Positions 16,116 through 24,260 of a DNA stretch of 64,000 nucleotides are shown here, one piece after another; positions within the stretch are counted from its first letter, which is position 1, and every line of letters begins with the position of its first letter. This DNA is from Saprospirales bacterium (GTDB lineage Bacteria > Bacteroidota > Bacteroidia > Chitinophagales > Saprospiraceae): contig REEI01000068.1 in the NCBI GenBank assembly GCA_007695145.1, positions 62,001 through 126,000 of the forward strand. Direction: 5' to 3'. A program made the translations under genes and the position numbers. The notes under the pieces were generated by a model. That model worked only from the letters and a program-made list of their open reading frames with translations, had not been told where the DNA came from and made no database searches.

Positions 16116-17370
16116 TGTTTATGGACAAAAAGCTTATTTCTATCGGTTGTCTTGGGTCAAAAGTGTCAAACTGTCGGATGCCTCCATCGCCCGTTACAAT
16201 AATGTGGTTCTCCGATCGGGCAATCACATCATATGTATGGCCAAACTTGGTATGGCTGAGTTTATTCCGGTCGATTTGATAATCGTTACTGATGTCAAAA
16301 ATTTTGAGACCATCCCTGCCATCGCAGAGGAAAAGGGTGGAATTAACAATCGATAATCCATGAGGATTGGTCATTGGGTAGCTTTTCAGAAGCCTGGGTT
16401 GTTTAATATTAGAGATGTCAATGACGTCTAACTGGTTGGAGGCATTTACACAATTTACCCCATCTCGCAGAGTGACATAGGCCCTGTTTCCACTCACAAA
16501 AACCGGATCACATGCATTGGCATGGTTGAATTCTGCCAGGTATACAGGAGAAGATGGGGTTTGATTGTCGTAGATATACATTCCACGGTTGCCACCTATG
16601 AATAAATATTCGTTGTAGGGAAAAAGTGTTTCGATGCCCCAGGCAGTTTTTACCTCATTCACCCTTTCAGGTAGTGCCGGATTTTCAAGATCGAAAACAT
16701 GCAGGCTGCGGTTGTCAATCCCGTACAAATGACCTGAGGCGATTCCCATGCGGGCCATAGAGCCGGCTATTCCCGACGGAGCTGATGAGGGAAGAAAGGA
16801 GTCAAAGGAGGAACCTCTGGTTGAAAATGGTGCAGAGCCATCCCAAAATGCATTAAAACTTCCTAGGTTATCGTGACAATCTACTTCCATTATCTCAACA
16901 TGCTCTTCATATCCAACCAAAAGACCTTCTTCCATCCATCCCTGAAGATTGAAAACATTTTTCTCCCGTGCGATGAGTTTAGGGTTCATCCAGTCACTTA
17001 CATCTATGGTCAGTAGATCGCTGTAACTATCTGCATAGAGGTAGTTTCCGGCCACGACCATATCTACATTGCCCGTTATGCCAATGAAATTAACAAAGTT
17101 CGGCTGTGAGGGATTGCGGTTATCAACCACATGGATACCTTTATTGATGTCGTTAATTAGCAGTAAATCACCGTAGAGGAAAATTTTTCCTGCATTTTCC
17201 AATTGCTCATGTTGGCTGATAGTTATATCCACCCGGAAGCTATCGGCATCCAAATAGATAGGAATGTAAGTTGTGAATTCCCTAAGTTCTATACATTCAT
17301 CCTTCAAACAGGAGGAAAAGAACAAAATCATCATAGGAACCAATGCCAGGGTTAGCGGTAATTTTTTCAT
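16108..17370 (-). CDS. LVIVD-repeat lipoprotein
   Basis: A 420-residue lipoprotein with a clear signal (ILFFSSC, lipidation at Cys21). The mature protein is a beta-propeller of LVIVD-type repeats, each with a pattern of a short strand, D-[IV]-[SND] and a [KN]-P element. Examples are GIHVVDNRNPSQPNFV, LLTIDVSDWMNPKLIA, SLHVFDLENPALPERV, MYIYDNQTPSSPVYLA, LDVIDISNIKQPRLL and LKIFDISNDYQI. LVIVD propellers are surface-exposed in bacteria and archaea; their ligands are mostly unknown. The stop overlaps the start of the following beta-barrel gene. It is the first gene of a minus-strand run that continues into the second ECF sigma pair. Confidence 0.88.
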   Translation of the reverse strand: MKKLPLTLALVPMMILFFSSCLKDECIELREFTTYIPIYLDADSFRVDITISQHEQLENAGKIFLYGDLLLINDINKGIHVVDNRNPSQPNFVNFIGITGNVDMVVAGNYLYADSYSDLLTIDVSDWMNPKLIAREKNVFNLQGWMEEGLLVGYEEHVEIMEVDCHDNLGSFNAFWDGSAPFSTRGSSFDSFLPSSAPSGIAGSMARMGIASGHLYGIDNRSLHVFDLENPALPERVNEVKTAWGIETLFPYNEYLFIGGNRGMYIYDNQTPSSPVYLAEFNHANACDPVFVSGNRAYVTLRDGVNCVNASNQLDVIDISNIKQPRLLKSYPMTNPHGLSIVNSTLFLCDGRDGLKIFDISNDYQIDRNKLSHTKFGHTYDVIARSENHIIVTGDGGIRQFDTFDPRQPIEISFLSINNE

Positions 17371-17919
17371 GTTTGAGAAATTTGAGATGAAGAAATGAAA
17401 CCAATAAACAACCCAAAGACAGTGGCCTGTGGTATAAAGGTTGGAAATCGTTAAAAAAATTATAGATGGTTCCCAATTTGTCGCGCAGCCGGTATTAACG
17501 AAGGCACTTTTTTGAGTATTTTCATCTCTAATACCTGACCAGTATATACGATCAAGCTAAATGGATTCTCGGGACTGCATTCATTCAGCTTTTCTCATAA
17601 TTACAAAAATCAAAAAAGCCTGGATTTCCCGGGATTGAATTTTTAGAAGGATGGTAGAGTAAAGCCATATTTTACCTCAGGCCAAAAAAAAGCAACCATT
17701 CTCCGGGGCCGGAAAATTGACATTAAGTATTGTTGTCGGCTGGTAGGTTAAGTTTGTAAGCTGTTGGAATATAATTGAATCGAATTAGGCTAATAAATAA
17801 AAACCTAGAATGGTGATGGTTATCAAAGCAACCAATTGAATAATGGAAGCAAAGTTTACAATCCTTAGCATTTTCGAATTTCAATAACCCTTTCCCGGCC
17901 TAATGTTCATCTTTTTCCC
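17371..17919. other. Gene-free stretch upstream of a truncated T9SS gene
   Basis: About 550 AT-rich bases with no convincing reading frame, RNA gene or promoter. The frame of the downstream T9SS remnant is open only from 17869 (stop TAG at 17866). No recognisable missing 5' part of that gene was found here. Confidence 0.5.
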
Positions 17920-18879
17920 ATGGGCCCAGACAGCCAAAATGAAGACGTCATTTTGGCAGCGAATTTACACAGTGGTCCCCGTAAGTACGCTTCACTGGTT
18001 TATGTAAACAGTAAAGGAGAGGAGGTGTGGAGGGACTCCTATATTGAAGAGGACTCTTACCGTGGGGAAGGCAATGCTAGGATTACGACCTTGTTAGACG
18101 GAGAGCACTTTATGCTCTCCTGGGTGATGGATACCCTGAATACGGAGGTAATCGACAGGGACAGCCCTAAGTTTATTAAGTACAATCTTAGTGGAGATAT
18201 CGTGAATTCTTATAAGATTCCGGCTCCCTTCCTGGCCCCTGTAGATGTTTTTTCCATTACAAAGGCCATGAATGGAGATATTATTGCAACAGGAAGAGCG
18301 AGGGTTTCACAGTCTCCGGGGCACGGTGTGATATTTCGGTTTTCCCCCGATGGCGAGCTGCGATGGATGAAGCTGTATTACGATGGAGGGCACGGGGTGC
18401 ATCACGATCCCACGCAGTTCGATCTGAATATGAATTTTTATGATGCGGTGGAGCTGCCGGATGGCAGTATATTGGCGGGAGGTCGCCGAGTGGACACAGT
18501 AGGACTTGGCTTTGCGAACATAAACGCCTGGTTGGTTCGGCTTGATGCGGACGGCAACTGCCTGGATCCGGATGCTTGTGGGCAGCTGGAAGTGACTGAG
18601 GTGGTGATCACCTCCAGTAGCGATCCAATGGTGGAGGTAGAGCAGATGTCGCTCTTCCCCAATCCCACCAGAGACCGGGTGTACATCCGTCAGCTTCCCG
18701 ATGAGCCGGGTGAACTGTGGCTATTCGACTCCGACGGCCGCCTGCTGAAGACCAGGACGGAGGTGAGGACAGAAGAGAGTTTCGATCTGAGCGAATTTCC
18801 GTCAGGCCTGTATTTCGTAGAGTACCGATCCGGCGATGGCCGCAAGATAATACAGGGTAAAGTGCTGAAAGGAAAGTGA
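17920..18879 (+). CDS. 5'-truncated T9SS type A sorting-domain protein, probable gene remnant
   Basis: The frame gives 319 residues. The first two-thirds form repeated strands of a delta-60/PQQ-like propeller (ASLVYVNSKGEEVW, GVIFRFSPDGELRWMKLYYDGG, AWLVRLDADGNCLDPDACG). The C-terminus is a complete T9SS type A sorting domain (SLFPNPTRDRVYIRQLP, then FPSGLYFVEYRSGDGRKIIQGKV). There is no signal peptide, although T9SS cargo must pass the Sec system. The open frame extends only to 17869 and offers no ATG before 17920, so the 5' end appears lost. Base composition is unlike the neighbours: 36 of 60 bases at 18661-18720 are G or C, against 22 of 60 at 17401-17460. This suggests recent acquisition from a more GC-rich relative. 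It is probably not exported. Confidence 0.7.
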   Translation: MGPDSQNEDVILAANLHSGPRKYASLVYVNSKGEEVWRDSYIEEDSYRGEGNARITTLLDGEHFMLSWVMDTLNTEVIDRDSPKFIKYNLSGDIVNSYKIPAPFLAPVDVFSITKAMNGDIIATGRARVSQSPGHGVIFRFSPDGELRWMKLYYDGGHGVHHDPTQFDLNMNFYDAVELPDGSILAGGRRVDTVGLGFANINAWLVRLDADGNCLDPDACGQLEVTEVVITSSSDPMVEVEQMSLFPNPTRDRVYIRQLPDEPGELWLFDSDGRLLKTRTEVRTEESFDLSEFPSGLYFVEYRSGDGRKIIQGKVLKGK

Positions 18880-18897
18880 GGATTATGAAATAAAGGT

Positions 18898-18940
18898 AAA
18901 TTGATCCCGGTCTGTTCAAATAGGCGGGATCAATTTTTTT
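18898..18940. terminator. Strong rho-independent terminator
   Basis: AAATTGATCCCG (18898-18909) and CGGGATCAATTT (18925-18936) form a perfect 12-bp stem with a 15-base loop, followed by a T-run to 18940. It lies between the T9SS remnant and the convergent YeeE-type gene. The A-rich left flank means it can serve both strands. Confidence 0.9.
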
Positions 18941-19023
18941 CTTGGTGACTTAGTAATTCCTATCTCTCCAAACCATTGTGGATCACATGGCAGGCATTTA
19001 TCTTATGCAATGTGTTGGCTGTG

Positions 19024-19437
19024 TTAGTGGGGTAGTTTGTCTCTGAGGAGGCCATATAGCCAGGTGCCTAAGAGAGCTCCGATAATGGCTATTGAAATGG
19101 CGTAGAATCCATAGCCCAGATTTACAAAAAGTGGACCCGGACAAGCACCCGTAAGGGCCCAACCTAAACCAAAGAATATTCCACCAATGATATACCTGGG
19201 CCAGGTTTTTTCTTTCGGATTGAAAGTGATGGGATTTCCATAGAAATCTCTCATTTTGAACTTCTTGATGAGAAATACACTTAAGGTGCCAAGTACAACC
19301 GCAGTCCCAATGATGCCATACATATGGAAGTCTTGAAACCTGAACATTTCCTGAATACGGAACCAGCTGATGGCCTCTGATTTGGCCATAACTATACCAA
19401 AAAGGATTCCCGCGACTATATAAACTATTGATTTCAT
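19024..19437 (-). CDS. YeeE/YedE-type half transporter (DUF6691)
   Basis: A 138-residue integral membrane protein with four hydrophobic segments, starting at the ATG at 19437 (MKSIVYIVAGILFGIVMAKSE). An upstream in-frame ATG at 19488 would add an untypical polar extension. The conserved LTGACPGPLFVNLGYG motif, with its cysteine, matches the C-terminal half of YeeE/YedE transporters. These families move thiosulfate or related sulfur species, using membrane-embedded cysteines as relay sites (known for TsuA). It is the last gene of the sulfur operon and pairs with the other half encoded 63 bases upstream. Confidence 0.88.
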   Translation of the reverse strand: MKSIVYIVAGILFGIVMAKSEAISWFRIQEMFRFQDFHMYGIIGTAVVLGTLSVFLIKKFKMRDFYGNPITFNPKEKTWPRYIIGGIFFGLGWALTGACPGPLFVNLGYGFYAISIAIIGALLGTWLYGLLRDKLPH

Positions 19438-19500
19438 TGTGTTTGTATTTTCTTGTAAGGGGGTAATGTTGTAATTACAGCCCAGCATTGATTGAGTGAA

Positions 19501-20058
19501 TTAATTGAATATTATCGGAAGTAATAAATGAGTCATAGTCAGCCCGCCAATGAAAAATCCAATTACAGCAACCAGAGAAGGCAACTGCAAATTGCTGAGC
19601 CCACTGATGGCGTGACCTGAGGTGCATCCGCCTGCATATCTAGCACCAAACCCTATAAGGAGACCTCCGATAAAAAGGATTAAAAACCCTTTGAGGGTAA
19701 AGGCGTTTTCCATTCCATAAATTTCCATAGGCTGCAAACCCTCCGGTGCAGCGATGCCAAGAGCCTGTAAATCCTGGATGGTACTCTCAGCGATCTGAAC
19801 AGGCTCACCAGTACTCAGATATTGATAGCTAATAAACCCACCTAAAACGCTCCCAACTAGAAACAAGAGATTCCAAAGTTGACTCCTCCAGTTGAAGTCA
19901 AAGAACTTAGCTGTTTTTCCTGCTCCACAGGCTGAACAAAGTGTTCTGAGGTTAGAAGAAAATCCAAAGCTTTTTCCGAGGAATATCAAAAAAAGCATGA
20001 TGATTACTATTAGAAGGCCCGATATATGCCAGGGCCAAGGCTGCAAAATCCAATCCAT
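19501..20058 (-). CDS. YeeE/YedE-type half transporter
   Basis: A 185-residue inner-membrane protein with about five hydrophobic segments and the signature YAGGCTSGHAISGLSNLQLPS. The GGCTSGH cysteine is the conserved sulfur-relay residue of the family. It forms the N-terminal half of a split TsuA/YeeE-like transporter, with the second half encoded next downstream. A second feature is the segment TLCSACGAGKTAKFFDFNWR near residues 37-56, with two cysteines between helices. It begins 24 bases after the stress-protein gene, within the same minus-strand operon. Confidence 0.9.
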   Translation of the reverse strand: MDWILQPWPWHISGLLIVIIMLFLIFLGKSFGFSSNLRTLCSACGAGKTAKFFDFNWRSQLWNLLFLVGSVLGGFISYQYLSTGEPVQIAESTIQDLQALGIAAPEGLQPMEIYGMENAFTLKGFLILFIGGLLIGFGARYAGGCTSGHAISGLSNLQLPSLVAVIGFFIGGLTMTHLLLPIIFN

Positions 20059-20082
20059 ATTTTCTCTCTCTTTTTAGGTTTA

Positions 20083-20904
20083 TTAATCAAGGTGATAGGT
20101 GATCACCGGTTTGTAAAGGTTGTTAATTAGGCTTTCTGCAACAGATGATTTCAAAAGTCTTCCCAACCCTCGGCGTCCTTCTGTTCCTACAATAATCAAG
20201 TCCATATTGTTCATCTGATTAAAGTGGGTGATTCCTGTTTGGACGTCACGGTCTGCGTGAAAATGGAATCTTGGGCTTTCAAGCTCATTCAGTATACTAA
20301 AGTGCTCCATTTTTTCCTTAAGATGATCCTTGTCCAGGCTACCGGTAAGCACATACAGTAAATGAATATTGGCAGAAAAGCCTTTTTCCAGTACTTTTAG
20401 AAGTGGGATTTTTGTATCCGGCTTTTTTCCAAAATCATGTACAATCAAAATGTCTTTGATTTCAAGGTCTGATCGATCGCACATAAGAGAAAGAACCGGC
20501 ACTTTACTGTATCGGGCTATGTGTTGGGTTTCAGTTCCGGTCAGCCATTTGCTTAATCCATGGGCCGAGTGAGTCCCCATGATCACAAGATCAAAAAGGT
20601 TGTCCCTAGCGTAATCTACAATGGTCTTAGTCCGGGGCCCGAACTGAATGTGAAAGCTATCCCCTTTTCTCTGCTCAATGAGTTCATTCATTTGTTCTTT
20701 TGCCATTTTGAGCCTTTCTTCTAGAAAATGGCTGTCTTCCCCCTCGCCCACCGTTAGTTTTCCCTTTGAATCTCTTTCTGTGTCCCCCCATTCAACTACA
20801 TGAAGGAAGTGAATCTCAGCATTTTGTATCTTTTTAAACTTATCCGCCATCACAGTGGCGTATCTCGACAAATCACTAAAATCGGTTGGAATTAATATAC
20901 GCAT
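20083..20904 (-). CDS. Tandem universal stress protein
   Basis: A 273-residue cytoplasmic protein made of two UspA domains. The first (MRILIPTDFSDLSRYA) ends with the nucleotide-binding motif LVIMGTHSAHGLSKWLTGTETQHIARYSKVPVL, the family's G-2x-G-9x-G(S/T) type. The second half (KDILIVHDFGK) ends with LIIVGTEGRRGLGRLLKSSVAESLI. USPs bind ATP or AMP and modulate stress responses. Here it lies inside a sulfur operon, 82 bases after the rhodanese gene and 24 bases before the transporter genes, so it may tune transport or redox state; that is inference. Confidence 0.92.
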   Translation of the reverse strand: MRILIPTDFSDLSRYATVMADKFKKIQNAEIHFLHVVEWGDTERDSKGKLTVGEGEDSHFLEERLKMAKEQMNELIEQRKGDSFHIQFGPRTKTIVDYARDNLFDLVIMGTHSAHGLSKWLTGTETQHIARYSKVPVLSLMCDRSDLEIKDILIVHDFGKKPDTKIPLLKVLEKGFSANIHLLYVLTGSLDKDHLKEKMEHFSILNELESPRFHFHADRDVQTGITHFNQMNNMDLIIVGTEGRRGLGRLLKSSVAESLINNLYKPVITYHLD

Positions 20905-20986
20905 TTTTAGGTAAATTTTTGGTTGTTTATTTTTGCTCTGTTTCCTTTTTCAACACTTTCTATGGTTGGGAACCCAAAGACATTTG

Positions 20987-21322
20987 TCAGTTTTCAAGGA
21001 CTCCGTTCCACCCCATCAACCCTCTATTGAGATTGTAGACATTTTCATATCCTTTTCTCGCCAGCAGCTTAGCTGCAACACTGCTTCTCGCACCACTTCG
21101 GCAGTAGAGTAAGTAGGATTTACTTTTGTCAAGACGCCCCATTTCATTTTGAAAGTTGGGAGAAGTAAGGTCTATGTTTACAGCATTTGGAATATGTCCC
21201 GAATTGAATTCTGCCGGAGTCCTGACATCGATAATTACCGATTCCCTGGAATTCATCTTAGCTGTAAACTCGCTACTGTCTATGTCACTGTACTCCGCTT
21301 TGGTCTTAAATAAATTAAACAT
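20987..21322 (-). CDS. Rhodanese-like sulfurtransferase
   Basis: A 111-residue single-domain rhodanese. It has the N-terminal IIDVRTPAEFNSGHIPNAVNID motif at about 30-51 and the active-site loop YCRSGARS with catalytic Cys74, as well as the late LNRGLMGW motif. It is expected to carry a persulfide and to pass sulfane sulfur to or from thiosulfate or protein thiols. It has no signal peptide. It sits between the CstB-like dioxygenase and the stress protein. A stable hairpin (21346-21378) lies in the gap before it. Confidence 0.92.
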   Translation of the reverse strand: MFNLFKTKAEYSDIDSSEFTAKMNSRESVIIDVRTPAEFNSGHIPNAVNIDLTSPNFQNEMGRLDKSKSYLLYCRSGARSSVAAKLLARKGYENVYNLNRGLMGWNGVLEN

Positions 21323-21345
21323 GATTATCGTTTTTAAGGATTAGT

Positions 21346-21378
21346 ACCGCCTCCGGTTGGTAATATTCCGAAGGCGGT
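21346..21378 (-). promoter_or_regulatory. Stable intergenic hairpin in the sulfur operon
   Basis: ACCGCCT (21346-21352) pairs with AGGCGGT (21372-21378). After one C/A mismatch, CGG (21354-21356) pairs with CCG (21368-21370). It lies between the dioxygenase stop and the rhodanese start, and no U-run follows on the minus strand. An RNA-processing or partial-termination element that sets gene dosage within the operon is likelier than a full terminator. Confidence 0.5.
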
Positions 21379-21409
21379 AAGAAAAATATTTGGATCTTTT
21401 ATATTTGGG

Positions 21410-22825
21410 CTACTGCGCAAGGGTACTTGGACAAACGTAATCCGTAACTGGGATATCTGTCTTTTTGATCGAATTGAATCCACCTTTAATATCGGTCAGA
21501 TTGTTGAATCCTCGCGCTTTTAGAATACTTGCCGCAATCATGGATCGATAGCCACCCGCACAGTGGACATATATTTTTCCACCCATGTTTGAGAATTTTT
21601 CCATTTGATGGTTCAAAAAATCCAATGGAATACTGATTGCGTTTTCGACATGCTCTGATTCATATTCACCTGGTTTCCTCACATCAACAACAATGGTCTT
21701 TCCTGTCTGATATTCATTAGAAAATTGCACGGCATTAATAGAGTCAATAGTGTCAGTTTCAAATCCGGCCTCCCTCCATGCATTGAGGCCACCGGAAAGG
21801 TATCCAATTGAATGGTCGTAACCCACTCTTGCAAGCCTCGTCACGGCCTCTTCCTCTCTACCCTCATCTGTCACTAAAAGGATGGGTTGATTTATGTCTG
21901 TAATCAAAGCGCCTACCCAGGGGGCAAAATCTCCATCCAGTCCGATATTGATTGAGTTCGGGATGAATCCGGCAGCAAAATTTTCAGCTTTGCGGGTGTC
22001 TAATATCAGCGCTTCAGTCTCATTTGCAGCGGCTTCAAATGCTCTGGGTTCTAATGCTTTTAAGCCACTTTCAAAGGCTGTATCAATGCTTTGATATCCC
22101 TTTTTATTCATTACGGCATTTTTTGGGAAATACTGTGGAGGTGGCAAAAGCCCGTCTGTTACTTCAGCAATAAATTCGTCTCTAGTCATATCCTCCCTCA
22201 GGGCATAGTTGGTTTTTTTTTGATTGCCAATAGTGTCCCATTTCTCTTCTGATAGGTTTTTTCCGCAAGCTGATCCTGCGCCATGTCCCGGGTAGATGAC
22301 AACATCGTCTGCTAATGTCATTATCTTATTTCGCAGAGAGTCAAAGAGATGCCCCGCAAGATCCTCCTTGCTGAGATCAGTTTTTACTGCCAGATCAGGC
22401 CGGCCAACATCCCCTATAAATAATGTGTCTCCAGAGAATATGGCATGGTCTTTACCATTCTCATCTCTAAGTAGAAAGGTGGTGGACTCCATAGTATGAC
22501 CTGGGGTGTGCAGAACAACAATGCTTACATCCCCTAACTTTAGTTCTTCACCATCCTTTGCGATATAAGCTTCAAACTCAGGTTGGGCAGTGGGCCCAAA
22601 AACTATAGGAGCCCCCGTCGCTTTGGCTAAGTCAATATGCCCGGAAACAAAATCAGCGTGGAAATGGGTTTCAAGAATATACTTGATTTTAGCACCCTCC
22701 TTTTCAGCCTTTTCAGTATAGGGCTTGTAATCTCTCAAAGGATCAATGACAACTGCCTCTCCTTTGCTCTCAATGTAGTAAGCCCCATGTGCCAGACAAC
22801 CGGTATAAATTTGTTCAACTTTCAT
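21410..22825 (-). CDS. CstB-like persulfide dioxygenase/rhodanese fusion
   Basis: A 471-residue cytoplasmic protein with three parts. Residues 1-240 are an ETHE1-type metallo-beta-lactamase domain with THFHADFVSGH (ligands His54, His56, His63 with Asp58), the TPGHT and FSGDTLFIGDVGRPDL motifs and YPGHG. This should be a mononuclear non-haem iron site oxidising persulfides to sulfite. Residues about 255-355 are a rhodanese-like domain without the active cysteine (LLVTDEGREEEA). Residues about 360-460 are an active rhodanese domain with HCAGGYRS. The same order occurs in staphylococcal CstB, which makes thiosulfate from persulfide and oxygen. It is the first gene of the sulfur operon, behind a Crp/Fnr-type site. 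Confidence 0.93.
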   Translation of the reverse strand: MKVEQIYTGCLAHGAYYIESKGEAVVIDPLRDYKPYTEKAEKEGAKIKYILETHFHADFVSGHIDLAKATGAPIVFGPTAQPEFEAYIAKDGEELKLGDVSIVVLHTPGHTMESTTFLLRDENGKDHAIFSGDTLFIGDVGRPDLAVKTDLSKEDLAGHLFDSLRNKIMTLADDVVIYPGHGAGSACGKNLSEEKWDTIGNQKKTNYALREDMTRDEFIAEVTDGLLPPPQYFPKNAVMNKKGYQSIDTAFESGLKALEPRAFEAAANETEALILDTRKAENFAAGFIPNSINIGLDGDFAPWVGALITDINQPILLVTDEGREEEAVTRLARVGYDHSIGYLSGGLNAWREAGFETDTIDSINAVQFSNEYQTGKTIVVDVRKPGEYESEHVENAISIPLDFLNHQMEKFSNMGGKIYVHCAGGYRSMIAASILKARGFNNLTDIKGGFNSIKKTDIPVTDYVCPSTLAQ

Positions 22826-22866
22826 GATTTAAGATTTTTAGTTCAGTATATTTTTAATTCTTGATG

Positions 22867-22911
22867 CAAAGATCAGAACAGCCTCATTAACCGTCTGTGA
22901 CTATTGTCACA
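22867..22911 (-). promoter_or_regulatory. Candidate class II promoter with Crp/Fnr-type palindrome
   Basis: TGTGA-CTATTG-TCACA at 22896-22911 is the exact Crp consensus half-site pair with a 6-base spacer. On the minus strand, GATCTTTG (22874-22867) is one base off TAnnTTTG. If transcription starts at about 22862, the palindrome is centred about 41 bases upstream, the classic class II activator position, and no TTG occupies -33. The dioxygenase ATG follows at 22825. Confidence 0.65.
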
Positions 22912-23308
22912 TTAAAGGATGATTTGAGTAGGTTTTCCCCTTTGTGTTGATGGAATGGTGAGGAATCAAAGAGTTGAAAGGAAGATTCATTTTTGATCAA
23001 AAGTAAGGATGGGTGTCCATTTCCTCATTTCTCTCAACCGCCAAAAGCCAACAGCACATTGCAGCCAAAAGCCAATAGCTAGTTGAACCCACCTGGTAGA
23101 GGTATTGTATTTCCAGTCTTGTAAACAGCCAGAAATCATACTCTAGTAAAACCTCAATTTAAATTCCCAACCCAAAAAGGGTCATTTTTTTATTCATTTT
23201 CAGACTATTTTAGAGTAAATTTTGTCAAGGTTAGAAAAATAAGTGCGAAAATGAAGTTGTTTATCAGGGAGTTATGAGAGAGGGCTAAAAAAAAATTGCA
23301 GAATATAG
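22912..23308. other. Intergenic stretch between sulfur operon and ribosomal operon
   Basis: About 400 bases with no supported gene. It contains a 12-base direct repeat (GCCAAAAGCCAA at 23040-23051 and 23064-23075) and AT-rich runs. Nothing else is recognisable. Confidence 0.5.
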
Positions 23309-23339
23309 TTGGTATATGAGGGAAATAGAACTACCTTTG
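23309..23339 (+). promoter_or_regulatory. Promoter of the rplM-rpsI operon
   Basis: TTG (23309-23311) and TACCTTTG (23332-23339) are separated by exactly 20 bases, an excellent Bacteroidota housekeeping promoter. The predicted leader to the GTG at 23385 is about 40 bases. Confidence 0.75.
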
Positions 23340-23384
23340 CACTCGCTTTTGAAACAATAGTATAAATCTTTAAATATTAAGGCC

Positions 23385-23828
23385 GTGGCGAAACTCAGCT
23401 ATAAGACCAAATCGATGCGAAAAGAAGATGTAGAACGCAACTGGTTTGTGGTAGACGCAGAAGGTGAAACAGTAGGCCGCTTGTGCTCCAGAATCGCTCA
23501 TGTATTGAGAGGTAAGCACAAGGCGTGTTATACACCCCATGTCGATTGTGGTGATTATATCATCGTATTGAATGCCGAAAAGGTAAGGTTCACAGGAAAG
23601 AAAATGACTGATAAGCAGTACCTTTCTTACAGTGGATACCCGGGAGGACAAAAATCTATCACTCCTAAAGACTTGATGGCAAAGCATCCGGAGAGAATCA
23701 TCGAAAAGGCTGTTAAGGGCATGCTTCCAAAGAATAAGTTGGGAAGAAGTATGTATAAAAAGTTATTTGTTTATACCGGTTCAGAGCATCCCCATCAGGC
23801 TCAGCAACCCGAACCATTTAAATTCTAA
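23385..23828 (+). CDS. rplM: 50S ribosomal protein L13
   Basis: A 147-residue large-subunit protein that binds 23S rRNA early in assembly. The sequence [46 protein letters not shown] and the [21 protein letters not shown] motif are diagnostic. The start is GTG at 23385, giving the usual short N-terminal arm. rpsI follows after 6 bases, the conserved L13-S9 pair. Confidence 0.98.
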   Translation: MAKLSYKTKSMRKEDVERNWFVVDAEGETVGRLCSRIAHVLRGKHKACYTPHVDCGDYIIVLNAEKVRFTGKKMTDKQYLSYSGYPGGQKSITPKDLMAKHPERIIEKAVKGMLPKNKLGRSMYKKLFVYTGSEHPHQAQQPEPFKF

Positions 23829-23834
23829 TAGTAT

Positions 23835-24221
23835 ATGGAAATGATCAATGCACTGGGGAGGCGTAAAGCCTCGATTGCAAGAGTTTATCTCCGCTCCGGC
23901 GAAGGTAACATCAAAATTAATGGAAGACCGGTGGAGGAATATTTTCCCCAACTTCACATCCGCAATAAGGTGACGGAGCCCTTCGATGCTGCAAGCATTG
24001 AAAACTCTTTCGACATCCTCATCAATGTCAGGGGAGGGGGATTCAAAGGTCAGGCCGAAGCTATTCGTCTCGGTATTTCCAGAGCGCTGGTTAAAGTCAA
24101 TGAGGACTTTAAGCGTCCGCTGAAGGAGAAAAAATTGTTAACCAGAGATGCAAGAGTCGTAGAACGTAAAAAATACGGACGACCCAAGGCGAGAAAAGCC
24201 TTCCAGTTCAGCAAGCGTTAA
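23835..24221 (+). CDS. rpsI: 30S ribosomal protein S9
   Basis: A 128-residue small-subunit protein whose C-terminal tail reaches the P-site tRNA. The family marks are LGRRKASIARVYLR at the start, the GGGFKGQAEAIRLGISRAL segment and the basic end KKYGRPKARKAFQFSKR, which finishes in the invariant lysine-arginine. It is co-transcribed with rplM. Confidence 0.98.
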   Translation: MEMINALGRRKASIARVYLRSGEGNIKINGRPVEEYFPQLHIRNKVTEPFDAASIENSFDILINVRGGGFKGQAEAIRLGISRALVKVNEDFKRPLKEKKLLTRDARVVERKKYGRPKARKAFQFSKR

Positions 24222-24260
24222 TGGCCTTATTTATTTTATTATCAGAAAAATTTTTCAGCA

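Noticed and set aside
22905-22918. The 14-base string TGTCACATTAAAGG occurs both beside the Crp-type palindrome and at 42467-42480.
   Set aside because: In 64 kb several 14-base repeats are expected by chance, and the second copy has no matching left half-site.
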